Assembly: GCA_023380955.1 (NCBI GenBank) | Contig: JAMCTB010000005.1 | Span: forward strand, 1-8,862 | DNA from: Chloroflexota bacterium | GTDB lineage: Bacteria > Chloroflexota > UBA6077 | Length of the DNA: 8,862 nt | Reading direction: 5' to 3' | In this document: piece after piece, positions 7,669-8,862 of the stretch | Layout of the letters: the number at the start of each line of letters is the position of its first letter | How positions within the stretch are numbered: the stretch's first letter is position 1 | Translations under genes and position numbers: made by a program | Notes under the pieces: model-generated | What the model saw: the letters and a program-made list of their open reading frames with translations, nothing else | The model's database searches: none | What the model was told of the DNA's origin: nothing

Positions 7669-8835
7669 TTGGATCTTCGACTTGACCCCAATTCCCCGGA
7701 TCCCCTGCACCGACAGATCGTCGACCAGATCCGCCACCAGGTGGCCACGGGGCGGCTGGTGGCAGGCGATCGCCTTTTCCCCGTGCGCTCGCTGGCCGGC
7801 CAGCTCCGGGTCAACGTCAACACCGTGGCCAGGGCCTACCTGGAGCTGGAGAAGGCGGGCGTCGTATCCACCGCGGCGGGGAAGGGCACCTTCGTGGCGG
7901 GCGAGGCCCCGGCAAAGGTAGCCGACTTCCGGCAGGGCCGGTTGAAGGATCTCCTCGGACGGGCCATGCTGGAGGCCCTCAGCCTCGGCTACACTCAGGA
8001 GCAGATCGAGGGCGCTCTGGCGCTCCAGCTGGCCCGCTGGGGGGAGCTACGCGCCTCCGGTGGGGACGCTCCCTCCGAGGAGGCACCCCATCCTTCCTCC
8101 CCTTCGGTTTCCGCCCTGTGCATCGCCGGCAGCCACGACCTGGCCCTGGACCTCCTGATCGGCCAGCTCTCCCGCTCTCGCCCCGAGCTGTCGGTAGCCT
8201 CTTCCTACGTGGGAAGTCTGGCCGGTCTCATGGCTCTTCAGCGGGGCGAGGCCCAGGTGGCCGGATGCCACCTGCTGGATGAGGAGGCGGGGGAGTACAA
8301 CGTTCCCTTCGTGCGGCGGATCCTGCCGGGCGAGGAGGTGCTGATGGTGAACCTCGTCCATCGCCAGCAGGGGCTGATGGTGGCCAAGGGCAACCCCAAG
8401 GGGATCCAGGGGATTGAGCATCTGGCCCGGCCGGGGGTGATCGTGGTGAATCGCCAGAAGGGGGCGGGCACTCGGGTTCTGCTGGATCTTCGGCTGAGGC
8501 AGCTGGGGATCTCCCCCGAGAACCTCCAGGGCTACGACCATGAGGTGAGCACCCATACGGCGGTGGCGGCGGCCGTTGCCCAGGGTGCCGCCGACGTGGG
8601 GCTGGGGATCCTGCCGGCGGCCAAAGCCATGGACCTGGATTTCCTCTCCCTGGCGACGGAGAGGTTCGACCTGGCGATCCCCATGTCCCATTACGAGACC
8701 TCCGAGGTAGCCCCTCTGGTGGCAGCCCTCCGGTCGAAAGCCTTCAAGTCGGTGGTCCGCGAGCTGGGAGGCTACGACACCTCCGATACCGGCGTCGTCG
8801 TGGCTACCACCGGGTTGCCTGCCCACGCCGCCTGA
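7669..8835 (+). CDS. GntR/YtrA-type regulator fused to a PBP-like molybdate-sensing domain (COG1910 type)
   Basis: This 388-residue protein is a one-component transcription regulator. Residues 2-76 form a GntR-type winged helix with the YtrA-subfamily signature DPNSPDPLHRQIVDQI, then VNVNTVARAYLELEKAGVV and the wing AGKGTFVAG. A helical linker with LGYTQEQIEGAL follows to about residue 126, then a Ser/Pro-rich hinge. From about 149 to the end is a cytoplasmic relative of periplasmic binding proteins: CIAGSHDLALDLLIGQL, LQRGEAQVAGCHLLD, VNRQKGAGTRVLLD, and THTAVAAAVAQGAADVGLGI. That C-terminal family (PBP_like, COG1910) is linked in annotation to molybdate binding and molybdopterin genes. The divergent mop gene supports molybdate or tungstate as ligand. 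No signal peptide is present. Whether it represses or activates is not visible; the operator position suggests repression. Confidence 0.9.
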   Translation: MDLRLDPNSPDPLHRQIVDQIRHQVATGRLVAGDRLFPVRSLAGQLRVNVNTVARAYLELEKAGVVSTAAGKGTFVAGEAPAKVADFRQGRLKDLLGRAMLEALSLGYTQEQIEGALALQLARWGELRASGGDAPSEEAPHPSSPSVSALCIAGSHDLALDLLIGQLSRSRPELSVASSYVGSLAGLMALQRGEAQVAGCHLLDEEAGEYNVPFVRRILPGEEVLMVNLVHRQQGLMVAKGNPKGIQGIEHLARPGVIVVNRQKGAGTRVLLDLRLRQLGISPENLQGYDHEVSTHTAVAAAVAQGAADVGLGILPAAKAMDLDFLSLATERFDLAIPMSHYETSEVAPLVAALRSKAFKSVVRELGGYDTSDTGVVVATTGLPAHAA

Positions 8836-8862
8836 TACACCATCTTTGTTCTGGAGTACTGA

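Overview
This is a GC-rich bacterial window with nine or ten genes on both strands, strong AGGAGG-type ribosome binding sites and frequent GTG/TTG starts. The gene set and two families of intergenic palindromes fit a free-living, GC-rich, deep-branching bacterium, and I lean to Chloroflexota. No rRNA or other marker is present to confirm that, so it is inference.

Left block, minus strand (positions 74-3289): a complete NAD-dependent DNA ligase (ligA), then after a 13-nt gap an ABC-2 type exporter ATPase, then by an ATGA overlap the permease. The permease stops after 64 codons, and the sequence beyond it does not continue a membrane protein in any minus-strand frame. The permease is therefore broken or truncated close to the window edge.

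Middle block, plus strand (3657-6632), behind a 367-bp intergenic region: an intact 421-residue protein that I cannot assign to a named family, a methylmalonyl-CoA epimerase-like VOC protein, and a zinc-dependent medium-chain alcohol dehydrogenase with its own recognisable promoter. A 98-bp nested palindrome lies between the VOC gene and the dehydrogenase. A 36-bp near-perfect palindrome closes the dehydrogenase gene. A short 7-bp-period repeat lies between the first two genes.

Right block: a minus-strand remnant of a 3-hydroxyacyl-CoA dehydrogenase that has lost its NAD-binding half directly at the end of a small molybdate-binding (Mop) gene. Mop is transcribed divergently from a fusion regulator with a GntR/YtrA-type DNA-binding domain and a C-terminal periplasmic-binding-protein-like domain of the COG1910 molybdate-sensing type. 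The spacer between these two genes carries a clear inverted repeat, TTGTAC-N11-GTACAA, at the likely regulator promoter, and a potentially structured leader in front of mop. The pair looks like a self-contained oxyanion (molybdate/tungstate) sensing unit.

The best candidates for something undescribed are the unassigned 421-residue protein, the mop/regulator module with its operator and leader, and the palindromic repeats.
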